The notes under the pieces were generated by a model. It ran no database searches and was not told the origin of the DNA. It saw only the letters and a list, made by a program, of their open reading frames with translations. From Streptomyces monomycini (GTDB lineage: Bacteria; Actinomycetota; Actinomycetes; Streptomycetales; Streptomycetaceae), in the NCBI RefSeq assembly GCF_022271435.1, contig NZ_JAFIQY010000025.1:53824-117823 (forward strand): DNA of 64,000 bases. Direction: 5' to 3'. The position numbers were made by a program, and so were the translations under genes. Shown piece after piece: positions 6,914-15,823 of this stretch. Each line of letters starts with the position of its first letter. The stretch's first letter is position 1.

Positions 6914-8329
6914 TCAGGCCGGTGTCTCCTCCTCCGCGGGGATGCTCTGTCCGGGCACGGACGGGGTGGGAACGCCGGTGGTGGAGGCGTCGTCGGTGGT
7001 GAAGCCCGGGAGCCAGGACTCCAGTTCGTCGCGCAGACGGACGGTGGCTCCCAGCTGGCACAGGACGCCGATCGTGCTCAGCGTCACGCGGTGGATGAGC
7101 AGGTAGGAGGGGGGCAGGTTCAGCTGGCGGCCCAGCTGGTAGGCGGGGGAGCGGGGATCGGCGATGCGCGCGGCCTGGGTACGCATCCAGGAGCGGGTGA
7201 AGGTGAAGTCGTCCACCTGGGCCGGTTCGATGATCGGAAGCAGATAGTCCAGCACCGCGTCGGGGTCCAGCTCGATGGACTCTTTCACGAAGCCCTCCTC
7301 GCACAGCAGCTCGTAGACCGCCTCGGCCTCGCCGTCGAGCGTCATGCGCAGCGAGGCGCCGATCGTGGACGGCAGGCCGTCCGGCAGCCGGTCGACCGTG
7401 CCGAAGTCCAGAACGCCCAGCCGCCACTTCTCCGCCGGGCCGTCGGGGGCGTCGCCGGTCAGCAGCCGGAAATTGCCCGGGTGCGGGTCGGCGTGCAGCA
7501 GACCGGTGCGCGCGGTGCCGGAGAAGAGGAAGCGGGCGAGGAGCTGTCCGGCCCGGTCGCGCTCCTCCTGGGTGCCGTTCGCGATGACCTCCGAGAGGGG
7601 GACGCCCTCCATCCACTCGGTCACCAGCACCTGATCGCCCTGATGGACCACCGCGGGTACCCGTACGTCGGGGTCGTCGGCGAACTCCTCGGCGTGCGCC
7701 TGCTGGGCCTCCGCCTCCAGGGCGTAGTCCAGCTCCTCGGAGACCCGGTCACGCAGCTCGGAGATCAGCGGCTTGATGTCCATGCCGGGGATCAGCGGCC
7801 CGAGCAGCCGGGCGAAGCGGCCCAGCTGGGACAGGTCGGACAGCAGGGCCGCGCCCGCTCCCGGGTACTGGACCTTGACCGCCACCTCACGGCCGTCGTG
7901 CCAGACCGCGCGGTGCACCTGGCCGATCGACGCGGCCGCCGACGGCTTGTCCTCGAACTCCGTGAACAGCTCGCGCCAGTCCGCACCCAGCCGCTCCGCC
8001 AGAATCGCGTGCACCGAATCGGTCGGCATCGGCGGTGCGGCTTCCTGAAGTTTGGTGAGCGCGGCGCGGTACGGACCGGCGATCTCCTCCGGCAGCGCCG
8101 ACTCGAAGACCGACAGCGCCTGCCCGAACTTCATGGCGCCGCCCTTCAGCTCGCCGAGCACCCGGAAGAGCTGCTCGGCGGTGCGCTGTTGGAGCTCGCG
8201 GCCGACGAGGTCCGCCGACCTGCCGCCGATCCGCTTGCCCAGCCCCCAGGTGGCGCGGCCGGCGAATCCCAGTGGCAGCGCGGCCAGCTTGGCGGTACGG
8301 GTGACCGCCTTGCGGGGAAGATCTGACAT
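6914..8329 (-). CDS. ABC1/AarF/UbiB-family atypical kinase
   Basis: A 471-residue member of the ABC1 (UbiB/COQ8-like) family, atypical protein-kinase-like ATPases often linked to isoprenoid-quinone metabolism. The N-terminus carries the family's KxGQ-type motif (MKFGQALS near residue 75), then an Ala-rich nucleotide loop (SAAASIGQVHRA near 130) replacing the Gly-rich loop of true kinases, the VAVKVQYPG lysine, HADPHPGNF catalytic loop and LDFGTVDR (DFG) metal motif. ATG at 8329 is preceded by GGAGGGG; an upstream TTG at 8341 is less likely. It is separated by 34 bases from the end of the ThiF-like gene upstream and may be co-transcribed with it. Confidence 0.9.
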   Translation of the reverse strand: MSDLPRKAVTRTAKLAALPLGFAGRATWGLGKRIGGRSADLVGRELQQRTAEQLFRVLGELKGGAMKFGQALSVFESALPEEIAGPYRAALTKLQEAAPPMPTDSVHAILAERLGADWRELFTEFEDKPSAAASIGQVHRAVWHDGREVAVKVQYPGAGAALLSDLSQLGRFARLLGPLIPGMDIKPLISELRDRVSEELDYALEAEAQQAHAEEFADDPDVRVPAVVHQGDQVLVTEWMEGVPLSEVIANGTQEERDRAGQLLARFLFSGTARTGLLHADPHPGNFRLLTGDAPDGPAEKWRLGVLDFGTVDRLPDGLPSTIGASLRMTLDGEAEAVYELLCEEGFVKESIELDPDAVLDYLLPIIEPAQVDDFTFTRSWMRTQAARIADPRSPAYQLGRQLNLPPSYLLIHRVTLSTIGVLCQLGATVRLRDELESWLPGFTTDDASTTGVPTPSVPGQSIPAEEETPA

Positions 8330-8363
8330 GCGCCCCTCCAACTCACACTGTCCCCAACCGGGG

Positions 8364-9509
8364 TTACTCCGCCATTGTTACGTGTTGCCGGCGCGGATCC
8401 GAGGCAGCCGTGGCGCCGGCCGGTCCCGCCGCGCCGCAGCCGCACTCCGGATGCGGCGCGACCTTGGTCGTCCGCCAGTCCGCACAGGGCAGCGCGACCT
8501 CGATCCGGGCCCCTGTGCAGGGTGGCAACTGACCGTCCAGGAACGCCAGCGCCTGTACGGCGGCCAGCCCCGCCACCGTCGTCGCCAGCGCCGCGTCGCA
8601 CGCCGGAACGGCCGGCGCGCCGCGCCCCGAGCGCCACTGGGCCAGCAGCCGCGGCCAGGCGGGCTCCGCGTCCGTACGCCGCAGCTGGAGGCAGCCGGCG
8701 CAGGAGGAGTCACCCGGCAGGACCAGCGGACCCACCACCCCGGTCCCTTCGACCACCCCGGCGAACAGGTGCGGGATTCCCGCGGTCACGAAGGGCTCGT
8801 ACAGGACCGGGTCGGGCGCGTAGGCGGCGAGGCCGTCGCGCGGGGCGACCACGACGAGTCCGAGGCCCGGCTCACCGGAGCCGGACGGCTCGCCCCCGGA
8901 CCGCAGCCGCCGTGACCAGGGCGAGGCGCGGTGGACCAGACTGCGGGCGGCGGTGTCCCGGCGCGCGCCGATCTGCTCCGCCCGCACCCCGCCCGGCACG
9001 ACGTCCCAGGGCTCGACCTTCCCGCCGTCCTGCACCTCCACCCGCCCGATGCCCGCCGCCGACAGCAGGGCCGCCACCGAAGCACCCACCCGGCCGGCGC
9101 CGCGCACCCGCGCCCGTATGGCCCGGCGCGCCCCCATCCGCTCCAGTCCGCCCGCCGCCTCGGGATGGCGCACGGACAGCGACGCGAGATCCGCCCGGAG
9201 TCGGCCGAAAGCCGCGGAGTCGGCGCGCACCGCGTCGGCCGCCGGACCGCCAGCCGTCGGCGCGTCCAGCAGGCCGGCCCGCTCCAGCCGGTCCACCATC
9301 CGCCGCGCGTGCCCGGCCGGCAGCCCCAGCGACTCGGCGGCGTCGGCGAGCTGCTCCGGACTCCGTGTGCCGTCGATCAAGGCCAGAAAACTCCCGGTGG
9401 CCGTGTCCACCGGGCCCAGTTCCACCGCGTGCGCCGGGGCCACCCCGAACCGCACCGTCTCCCGGTTTCGCCATCCGCGCCGCAGCGCGGGCTTGAGCAT
9501 CGGATACAT
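8364..9509 (-). CDS. ThiF/MoeB/E1-like adenylyltransferase-family protein
   Basis: The 381-residue protein has an N-terminal helical region (about 1-115) and a Rossmann-like ThiF/E1 half with GAGRVG near residue 145, a following acidic residue (VEVQDGG), and a CxxC pair (CAGC, near 270) with a second Cys-rich element near the C-terminus (CGCG). ThiF proteins adenylate the C-terminus of a sulfur carrier or peptide, but no carrier gene is adjacent and no catalytic cysteine can be assigned, so the substrate is unknown. It is a conserved streptomycete gene lying divergent from the YgjP metallopeptidase gene and upstream of the ABC1 kinase gene. The start at 9509 is uncertain; GGGGGC lies about 6 bases upstream. 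Confidence 0.75.
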   Translation of the reverse strand: MYPMLKPALRRGWRNRETVRFGVAPAHAVELGPVDTATGSFLALIDGTRSPEQLADAAESLGLPAGHARRMVDRLERAGLLDAPTAGGPAADAVRADSAAFGRLRADLASLSVRHPEAAGGLERMGARRAIRARVRGAGRVGASVAALLSAAGIGRVEVQDGGKVEPWDVVPGGVRAEQIGARRDTAARSLVHRASPWSRRLRSGGEPSGSGEPGLGLVVVAPRDGLAAYAPDPVLYEPFVTAGIPHLFAGVVEGTGVVGPLVLPGDSSCAGCLQLRRTDAEPAWPRLLAQWRSGRGAPAVPACDAALATTVAGLAAVQALAFLDGQLPPCTGARIEVALPCADWRTTKVAPHPECGCGAAGPAGATAASDPRRQHVTMAE

Positions 9510-9698
9510 GAAGCCGCCCCCGTCGATCGCATCTCGTCCAGCGGTCTTCAGCATCCCGCGGCCGGGCGACGGCCGCCGGAAGTTGTCCACAGCCCCCGGG
9601 CAATAGTCATACAAGCCGTACCCGTCCTTGAGGGGTCCGGGAACATGGCGGAGGCCGGGGACAAGACTTCCCGCACGGGCAGCGGGTAACGTCGGGGC

Positions 9699-10298
9699 GT
9701 GCCCGCCGACCCTTTGCGCCGAGCCGCAGACCCTCCCCGCAGGACCGCCACGCGTTCCGCGACCGGGGGCCCCGCGACGAGCCCGGTCGAGGTGCGCAGA
9801 AGCTCGCGGCGACGCCGCACGGTCTCCGCCTACCGGGAGGGGGACCGCACCGTCGTCCTGATCCCGGCCCGGATGTCCGAGGCCGAGGAACGGCGCTGGG
9901 TCACCGTGATGCTGGACAAGCTCGCCGCGCAGGAGAGCCGGCGCACACTCGGCGACAGTGAGCTGGCCGAGCGCGCGGAGCGCCTGTCGGAGCAGTACCT
10001 GGACGGCCGCGCCCGGCCTGCCACGGTGCGCTGGGTGACCAACCAGAACACCCGCTGGGGCTCCTGCACCCCCGCCGAGGGCAGCATCCGCCTCTCGCAC
10101 CGGCTCCAGGGGATGCCGGAGTACGTCGTCGACTACGTCCTCCTGCACGAGCTGGCGCATCTTCTCGTCCCCGGTCATGGGCAGCGTTTCTGGCAGCTTC
10201 TGGAGTCGTACCCGCGTACGGAGCGTGCGCGCGGCTATCTCGAAGGGGTCGTCGCGGCGGAGCGGTTGCCGCATCTGCCCGCGGCCCGTACGGAATAG
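9699..10298 (+). CDS. YgjP/SprT-like zinc metallopeptidase
   Basis: A 199-residue protein whose C-terminal half is a YgjP-type (DUF45, M48-related) metallopeptidase: NTRWGSC near residues 110-116, then HELAHLL (about 150-156, HExxH zinc site) and a downstream GHGQRFW supplying the third ligand. The first 45 residues are Arg/Pro-rich and probably disordered, so the true start may lie downstream of the GTG used here. No signal peptide, so it acts in the cytoplasm. Divergent from the ThiF-like gene and directly upstream of the TerD-AIM24 fusion gene. Confidence 0.88.
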   Translation: MPADPLRRAADPPRRTATRSATGGPATSPVEVRRSSRRRRTVSAYREGDRTVVLIPARMSEAEERRWVTVMLDKLAAQESRRTLGDSELAERAERLSEQYLDGRARPATVRWVTNQNTRWGSCTPAEGSIRLSHRLQGMPEYVVDYVLLHELAHLLVPGHGQRFWQLLESYPRTERARGYLEGVVAAERLPHLPAARTE

Positions 10299-10412
10299 GG
10301 CCGGTTCCGCCCGGTTCGCTCCGCGCCCGGCATCGCCCGCTGTCGGCGGCAGCGGTTAGCCTGGCGCGACGTCATCAGAGCGCGGAGCGGGAGCGGGGGA
10401 CGGTCGTTACGT

Positions 10413-12101
10413 ATGGCCAGGGAATTCCAGCGGGGCCACAAGGCCAGGATCAGTGACCTGACGGCCGGGACGGATCTGTACGTAGGGGTGCGGATCGCGG
10501 GTTCCGGACTGTCCTTCGACATCAGCTGCTTCGGTCTCGACGCGGACGAGCGGCTCTCGGACGACCGGTATTTCGTCTTCTTCAACCAGCCTGCCTCCCC
10601 CGAGGGGTCCGTCCAGCTGCTGGGCGCCCAGGCGGGCGACACCGAGTCCTTCCGGGTCACGCTCGACCGGATACCGCAGCACATCCGGAAGCTGTCCTTC
10701 ACCGCCACGCTCGACGGCGCGGGCCAGATGTCCCAGATCGGCCCCGGCTACCTGCGCATCGTCGCGGGCGGCGAGGAGGTCGCACGCTACGCGTTCGACG
10801 GTGCCGAGTTCAGCACCGAGCGTGCCGTGATGCTCGGCGACTTCTACCTGAAGGACGTGTGGCGCTTCGCCGCGGTCGGGCAGGGCTTCGACGGCGGTCT
10901 GGAAGCGCTGCTGAAGAACTTCGGCGGTGAGGTCGCGGAGGAGGAGCCCGCGCCAGAGCCCGATCCGGCGCCGCAGGACGGCGTGCCGGGCTTCGCGCCG
11001 CCCACCGCTTCCGAGCCCGCGCCGGGCTTCGCCGCTCCGGCAGCCCAAGGACAGCCCGCTCCGGCAGCCCAAGGGCAGCCCGCGCAGCCGCAGGTCCCGG
11101 CCCAGGCGCAGCCGCCGCAAGCCCCGCCGCCCCAGCAGCCCGCCGCGCAGGTGCACACCGCTCCGACGATCGCGGCCCCGCTGGCGCCGCCCGGCGCACC
11201 GCCCGGTCAGTTCCCCGGACAGCAGCCCCCGTACGGCCAGCCCCCGCACCAGCAGGCGCCGCCGTACGGCCAGCCGGGCCAGTCGCCCCAGGCGGCACCC
11301 CAAGCGCCGCCGCAAGCCCCGCCTCAGGCCCCGTACGGACAGCCCGGCGGCCCGCTCCCCGGGCAGCAGGCCCCGGCCCCGTACGGAGCGCCTCAGGGCC
11401 AGCCCGCCCCGTACGGGCAGCCGCAGATCCAGAAGGGCGGCCCCGGCCTCAGCGTCGTCCTGGAGAAATACCGCGAAGCGCCCACAGGGCAGCGGTGGAC
11501 CCCGCAGAACGAGAAACTGATCCGCGCCGATCTCGGCATCGACGGACAGCCGGTGCTCGCCCGGCAGGGCAGCATGGTCCTCTACCAGGGCAAGGTCGAC
11601 TTCAGTTACAAGGGCGCCGGCATCCGGGGCCGCATCGTGGGCAACGCCACCGGCCAGGAGATGCAGCTGATGCGCTGCACGGGCCAGGGCCAGGTGTTCT
11701 TCGCGGACAACAGCGCCCATGTGCACCCCATCGAGCTCCAGGGTGACGCGATCTGCGTGTCGGCCGAGAGCGTGCTCGCCTTCGACGAGTCGCTCCAGTA
11801 CGAGACCCGCCGCATCGAAGGGCACGGCATCCCCGGCGGCGCGCTGTTCACCATGCAGTTCCAGGGCAGCGGCACGGTCGTCGTGAAGACCCAGGGCGCC
11901 CCCGTCGTCCTCCCGGTCACCCCCACGACCTTCGCGGACGCCAACGCTGTCGTCGCCTGGTCGGCCGCCTCTCAGGTGATCATTTCCAGTCAGGTCAGCC
12001 TGCGCCGCAGCGCCTACCCGGGACACTCCGGCGAGACCGTGAACCTCCAGTTCCGCGGCGCGCCCGGGAACTTCGTCGTCGTCCAGCCCTACGAGGTCTG
12101 A
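10413..12101 (+). CDS. TerD-family / AIM24-domain fusion protein
   Basis: A 562-residue two-domain protein. Residues 1-170 are a TerD (tellurium-resistance, calcium-binding beta-sandwich) domain, recognisable by LSFDISCFGLDADERL and the C-terminal VGQGFDGGLEALL. Residues about 175-345 form a Pro/Gln/Ala-rich linker containing a 24-base tandem repeat near 11037-11085 and several PYGQP-type repeats. Residues about 348-562 are an AIM24 beta-helix-like domain (LARQGSMVLYQGKV, then VVAWSAASQV). TerD proteins are associated with stress and metal sensing, and AIM24 is found from bacteria to mitochondria without a known activity. It is the first of three consecutive AIM24 genes. Confidence 0.92.
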   Translation: MAREFQRGHKARISDLTAGTDLYVGVRIAGSGLSFDISCFGLDADERLSDDRYFVFFNQPASPEGSVQLLGAQAGDTESFRVTLDRIPQHIRKLSFTATLDGAGQMSQIGPGYLRIVAGGEEVARYAFDGAEFSTERAVMLGDFYLKDVWRFAAVGQGFDGGLEALLKNFGGEVAEEEPAPEPDPAPQDGVPGFAPPTASEPAPGFAAPAAQGQPAPAAQGQPAQPQVPAQAQPPQAPPPQQPAAQVHTAPTIAAPLAPPGAPPGQFPGQQPPYGQPPHQQAPPYGQPGQSPQAAPQAPPQAPPQAPYGQPGGPLPGQQAPAPYGAPQGQPAPYGQPQIQKGGPGLSVVLEKYREAPTGQRWTPQNEKLIRADLGIDGQPVLARQGSMVLYQGKVDFSYKGAGIRGRIVGNATGQEMQLMRCTGQGQVFFADNSAHVHPIELQGDAICVSAESVLAFDESLQYETRRIEGHGIPGGALFTMQFQGSGTVVVKTQGAPVVLPVTPTTFADANAVVAWSAASQVIISSQVSLRRSAYPGHSGETVNLQFRGAPGNFVVVQPYEV

Positions 12102-12112
12102 GGGAGCCCGCC

Positions 12113-12796
12113 ATGTACGAACAGCAAGCACCGGGCCATGCCCCGACCGCACCCGTCGCCCGTATGGAGAACCACGGCAGCGCCATGGTGAAGATCGCCA
12201 TGCAGAGCGGCCAGGACGTCTTCGCCCGCACCGGCTCGATGGTCGCCTACGAGGGCTTCGTCCAGTACGAGCCCAACCCGCCCGCGGTCCGCCAGATGGC
12301 CTCCCAGTGGCTGACCGGCGAGGGCGCGCCCCTGATGAAGTGCACCGGCGACGGCCTGCTCTACCTCGCCGACTACGGCGCCGACGTCGTCTGCGTCAAC
12401 CTCGACGGCGACTCGATCTCCGTCAACGGCACCAACCTGCTGGCCTTCGACGCCCACCTCCAGTGGGGCGTGCAGCGCGTCAAGGGCATGGCGAAGTTCG
12501 CCGGTCAGGGGCTCTTCAACGTCGGCATCTCGGGCACCGGCTGGGTCGCGCTGACCTCCCGCGGCACCCCGATCGTGGTGGACTGCGGCCGCGGCGAGGA
12601 CGAGACCTACGTCGACCCGGACGCGCTCGTGGCCTGGTCGACGAACCTGAAGATGAAGGGCAAGCGCAGCTTCAAGGCGTCCTCGATGATCGGGCGCGGC
12701 AGCGGCGAGGCGTACCAGCTCGGCTTCTCCGGGCAGGGCTTCGTCGTCGTACAGCCCAGTGAGGACAGCACCGACCGGCTCCGGGCCCGGGGCTGA
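12113..12796 (+). CDS. AIM24 family protein (second in array)
   Basis: A 227-residue stand-alone AIM24-domain protein (FARTGSMVAYEGFV near residue 38, LVAWSTNLKMKGK near 170, FVVVQPSE at the end). It is clearly paralogous to the AIM24 half of the preceding fusion and to the following gene. ATG at 12113 follows GAGGGAG by a few bases, and the gap to the upstream stop is 11 bases, so the three genes very probably form one operon. No signal peptide or transmembrane helix. Biochemical function unknown. Confidence 0.9.
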   Translation: MYEQQAPGHAPTAPVARMENHGSAMVKIAMQSGQDVFARTGSMVAYEGFVQYEPNPPAVRQMASQWLTGEGAPLMKCTGDGLLYLADYGADVVCVNLDGDSISVNGTNLLAFDAHLQWGVQRVKGMAKFAGQGLFNVGISGTGWVALTSRGTPIVVDCGRGEDETYVDPDALVAWSTNLKMKGKRSFKASSMIGRGSGEAYQLGFSGQGFVVVQPSEDSTDRLRARG

Positions 12797-12816
12797 GGGG
12801 AGGAGGTCGAGCCATC

Positions 12817-13575
12817 ATGCAGAGTCCGCTTTTCGCCTACACCGAGGCGCAGACCCAGGACCGGTACACCCTGCAGAACCCGCAGCTGCTGCGGGTCGCC
12901 CTGCAAGGCCACGAGGACCTGCTCGCCCGTAAGGGCAGCATGGTCGCCTACCAAGGGCTGCTGGAGTTCGACGGGAACTACCAGACCCCGGGGCAGCAGC
13001 ACGCCCGCGCCGCCTCCGGTGAGGGTCTGGACCTGATGCGCGTCTCCGGGCAGGGCACCGTCTACCTGGCCAATCTCGCGCAGTATGTGCACGTCATGGA
13101 CGTCGACCACGACGGCCTGACCGTGGACAGCAGTTATGTGCTGGCGCTGGACTCCGGCCTCCACTGGGAGGTGATCTCGGTGGACAGCCAGTACGGGATC
13201 TCCGGCACCGGCAAGTACCAGCTCAACATCTCCGGCCGCGGCAAGGTCGTGCTGATGACCTCGGGCCAGCCGCTGGTGATGCGGGTCACCCCGGACAAGT
13301 ACGTCAACGCCGACGCGGACGCGGTGGTCGCCTGGTCCGCCTCGCTGCGGGTGCAGATGCAGGCACAGACGCACTCCTCGGGCGTGTGGCGCCGCCGCGG
13401 GAACACAGGCGAGGGCTGGGAACTGAGCTTCCTGGGGCAGGGCTACGCGCTCGTCCAGCCGAGCGAGCTGCTGCCGCCGCAGAACGCGGCCATCGGGTCC
13501 GGCCTGGCCGCCCAGTTCGGCATGGGGCAGCAGGGCGCCCACGGCCAGAACCAGGGGAACATCTTCACCAACTGA
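12817..13575 (+). CDS. AIM24 family protein (third in array)
   Basis: A 252-residue AIM24-domain protein (LARKGSMVAYQGLL near residue 34, VVAWSASLRVQMQ near 172, YALVQPSE near 210) with a short Gln/Gly-rich C-terminal tail. The ATG at 12817 is preceded by GGGGAGGAGG, the strongest ribosome site in the operon. Twenty bases separate it from the previous gene. It ends just before a very strong hairpin that terminates the operon. Function unknown; the three paralogues may form a hetero-oligomer, which is inference. Confidence 0.9.
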   Translation: MQSPLFAYTEAQTQDRYTLQNPQLLRVALQGHEDLLARKGSMVAYQGLLEFDGNYQTPGQQHARAASGEGLDLMRVSGQGTVYLANLAQYVHVMDVDHDGLTVDSSYVLALDSGLHWEVISVDSQYGISGTGKYQLNISGRGKVVLMTSGQPLVMRVTPDKYVNADADAVVAWSASLRVQMQAQTHSSGVWRRRGNTGEGWELSFLGQGYALVQPSELLPPQNAAIGSGLAAQFGMGQQGAHGQNQGNIFTN

Positions 13576-13582
13576 GACACGC

Positions 13583-13623
13583 CGGCCGCCCGCGCCCTCT
13601 CCGTGAGAGAGCGCGGGCGGCCG
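13583..13623. terminator. Strong bidirectional terminator
   Basis: CGGCCGCCCGCGC (13583-13595) pairs perfectly with GCGCGGGCGGCCG (13611-13623), and the loop extends the stem with CTCTC/GAGAG around a CGT turn. The 13+5 bp hairpin lies between the convergent AIM24 operon and the NUDIX gene. Confidence 0.8.
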
Positions 13624-13632
13624 CCGCGCGTC

Positions 13633-14160
13633 CTACAGAAGCGCGCGGGTGCGCTCCACGAGGCGGACGACCGAGGTGTCCGCCACGGCCGCCACCTCGT
13701 CGTACGGGAACCAGCGGAGGTCCAGCGACTCGTCGCTGATCACCGCCTCGGCCCCCTCGGGCGCCAGCGCCGCGTACTGCACGTCCAGATGCCACGCGCA
13801 CGGCGTCAGATGCCGGTCCAGGCGCACCGGCCCGCCCAGCAGCGTCAGCCCGGACGCGATCCCGGACTCCTCGCGGGCCTCGCGCAGCGCCGCGTCCGCG
13901 AGCGTGGCGTCCTCGGGCTCGCAGTGTCCGCCCATCTGGAGCCACATCTTGAGCTTGCGGTGCAGCGTCAGCAGCACCCGCCCGCGCGCCGGGTCGATGA
14001 CCAGGGCACTGGCCGTGATGTGCCCGTCCTTGCAGGGCTTGCCCATGCCGTCGGGGTGGGACGCCAGGTGGTCCAGGTAGGAGAGCCGCAGCCGCTCCTG
14101 CTCGGGGGACGGCGCGGGCCACTCCTTGAGGACCCGCGCCGCGTCGTCGTGAAGACTCAC
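13633..14160 (-). CDS. NUDIX hydrolase
   Basis: A 175-residue NUDIX-fold protein. The NUDIX box runs from GGHCEPEDATLADAALREA into REESGI (near residues 75-97), lacking an N-terminal zinc ribbon. Substrate unknown; the family hydrolyses nucleoside diphosphates linked to another moiety. GTG at 14160 overlaps the TGA of the upstream DUF2342 metalloprotease gene (GTGA), so the two are translationally coupled. It converges on the AIM24 operon. Confidence 0.85.
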   Translation of the reverse strand: MSLHDDAARVLKEWPAPSPEQERLRLSYLDHLASHPDGMGKPCKDGHITASALVIDPARGRVLLTLHRKLKMWLQMGGHCEPEDATLADAALREAREESGIASGLTLLGGPVRLDRHLTPCAWHLDVQYAALAPEGAEAVISDESLDLRWFPYDEVAAVADTSVVRLVERTRALL

Positions 14161-15629
14161 TTCTCGCCGTCGCCCCCGGGCTTGCCGCCCTCGGCCGAAC
14201 CGTCCTGACCGGTTCCTTCGTCCGTCTCCTTGGTCAGGTCCGGCTTCCCGGCGCCGCCCGCCGCCTCGCCGAGCATCTTGTCCAGCTCGGAGAAGTCCAG
14301 CTGCTCGTGGTGGACGAAGCCGTCCGGGTCGTCCAGGTCGGCGGCGGTCGGCAGCATGTCCGGGTGCTCCCAGAGCGCGTCCCGGCCGTCCAGGCCACGG
14401 GCGTCCGTCAGCAGGGCCCACAGCCGCGAGGCGTCCCGCAGGCGCCGCGGACGCAGCTCCAGGCCGATGAGGGTGGCGAAGGTCTGCTCGGCCGGGCCGC
14501 CGGTCGCCCGGCGCCGCCGCAGCGTCTCGCGCAGCGCGTCGGCCGACGGCAGGTGCGGGGAGGCGGCGGCGTGCACCACCGCGTCCACCCAGCCCTCCAC
14601 GAGGGCCAGCGCCGTCTCCAGCCGGGCCAGCGCCGCCTTCTGCTCCGGGGTGTCCTCGGGCTGGAACATGCCCTGCTGAAGGGCGTTCTGCAGCTCTTCG
14701 GGGTGCTGCGGGTCGAGCTGGCCGACCACGTCCTCCAGCTTGGTCGTGTCGACCTTGATGCCGCGGGCGTAACCCTCGACCGCGCCGAACAGGTGCGAGC
14801 GCAGCCACGGCACGTGGGCGAAGAGCCGCTGGTGGGCGGCCTCGCGCAGGGCCAGGTAGAGCCGCACCTCCTCCTCGGGCACGCCGAGGCCGGAGCCGAA
14901 GTTGGCGATGTTCCCGGGCAGCAGCGCGGCCTTGCCGGCCGGGCCCAGGGGCAGTCCGACGTCGGTGGAGCCGACGACCTCACCGGCCAGGACGCCCAGC
15001 GCCTGCCCGATCTGGGTGCCGAACATGGCGCCGCCCATGGAGCGCATCATGCCGAGCAGCGGGCCCGCCATGGCCTGCATCTCCTCGGGCAGGACGTCGC
15101 CCATGGCCGCGCCGACGCGCTCCGCGACCGGGTCCACCAGGTCCTTCCACACCGGCAGGGTCTCCTCGACCCACTCGGCGCGGCTCCACGACAGCACCGT
15201 GCTCGCGCCCGAGGGCAGCGACGTCACGCCGTCCAGCCACAGGTCGGCGAGGCGCACGGCCTCTTCGAGGGCCGCCCGCTCTCCGGGGGAGACACTGGCG
15301 TCCTTGGTGCCGTCCTCGGCGCCCTGCGCGACGGTCTGCCGCGCGATGTCCTTGGCCATGTCCCAGTTCACCGGGCCGCCCTCGTACGAGAGCATCTGGC
15401 CCAGCTTCTGGAAGGCGGCGCCAAGATCGCCAGGGTTCATCTCGCCACCAGGGCCGCCCGTGCCGCCGAAGAGCGCCGCGAACGGGTTGTCCGCGCCGCC
15501 GCTCCCGCCGCCGAATCCGAACGGGTTCGCGGGGCCCTGGCTACCTCCCTGGCCGCCCTTCTTCTTGCCGTTGTCGCCGTCCTCCGGCTCCTCCGGCGGA
15601 AGGCCGAATCCAAATGGGGTGTCACTCAC
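14157..15629 (-). CDS. Zinc-dependent metalloprotease-like protein (DUF2342 family)
   Basis: A 490-residue conserved actinobacterial protein of the DUF2342 / putative zinc-dependent metalloprotease family. The first 110 residues are Gly/Pro/Asn-rich and low complexity (repeated NPFGFG, NPFAALFGG). The core contains the family features WSRAEWVEETLP, GTQIGQALG, and REAAHQRLFAHVPWL, where an altered HxxxH-like arrangement provides the putative metal ligands. A short acidic tail ends the protein. GTG at 15629 is preceded by GAGGAAA. No signal peptide. The protease activity is a family annotation, not something I can verify here. It overlaps the downstream NUDIX gene by four bases. Confidence 0.82.
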   Translation of the reverse strand: MSDTPFGFGLPPEEPEDGDNGKKKGGQGGSQGPANPFGFGGGSGGADNPFAALFGGTGGPGGEMNPGDLGAAFQKLGQMLSYEGGPVNWDMAKDIARQTVAQGAEDGTKDASVSPGERAALEEAVRLADLWLDGVTSLPSGASTVLSWSRAEWVEETLPVWKDLVDPVAERVGAAMGDVLPEEMQAMAGPLLGMMRSMGGAMFGTQIGQALGVLAGEVVGSTDVGLPLGPAGKAALLPGNIANFGSGLGVPEEEVRLYLALREAAHQRLFAHVPWLRSHLFGAVEGYARGIKVDTTKLEDVVGQLDPQHPEELQNALQQGMFQPEDTPEQKAALARLETALALVEGWVDAVVHAAASPHLPSADALRETLRRRRATGGPAEQTFATLIGLELRPRRLRDASRLWALLTDARGLDGRDALWEHPDMLPTAADLDDPDGFVHHEQLDFSELDKMLGEAAGGAGKPDLTKETDEGTGQDGSAEGGKPGGDGEK

Positions 15630-15823
15630 GGGTTTCCTCGGCTCGTAGGGCCGCCGGCCAGGGGGCCGGCGGCGGCTGCCCGACATTCTCTTCCAGCCTA
15701 GACACCCGCCCCGCTTCGGGGCTCGGTGCTTCGCCGTCCCGGTGCCTGCGGCAGGATGGACGCCACCTGGTACGTACGGCGTCAGCACGCCTACGCACTG
15801 AAGACAACCGCTGGAGACGCCCG

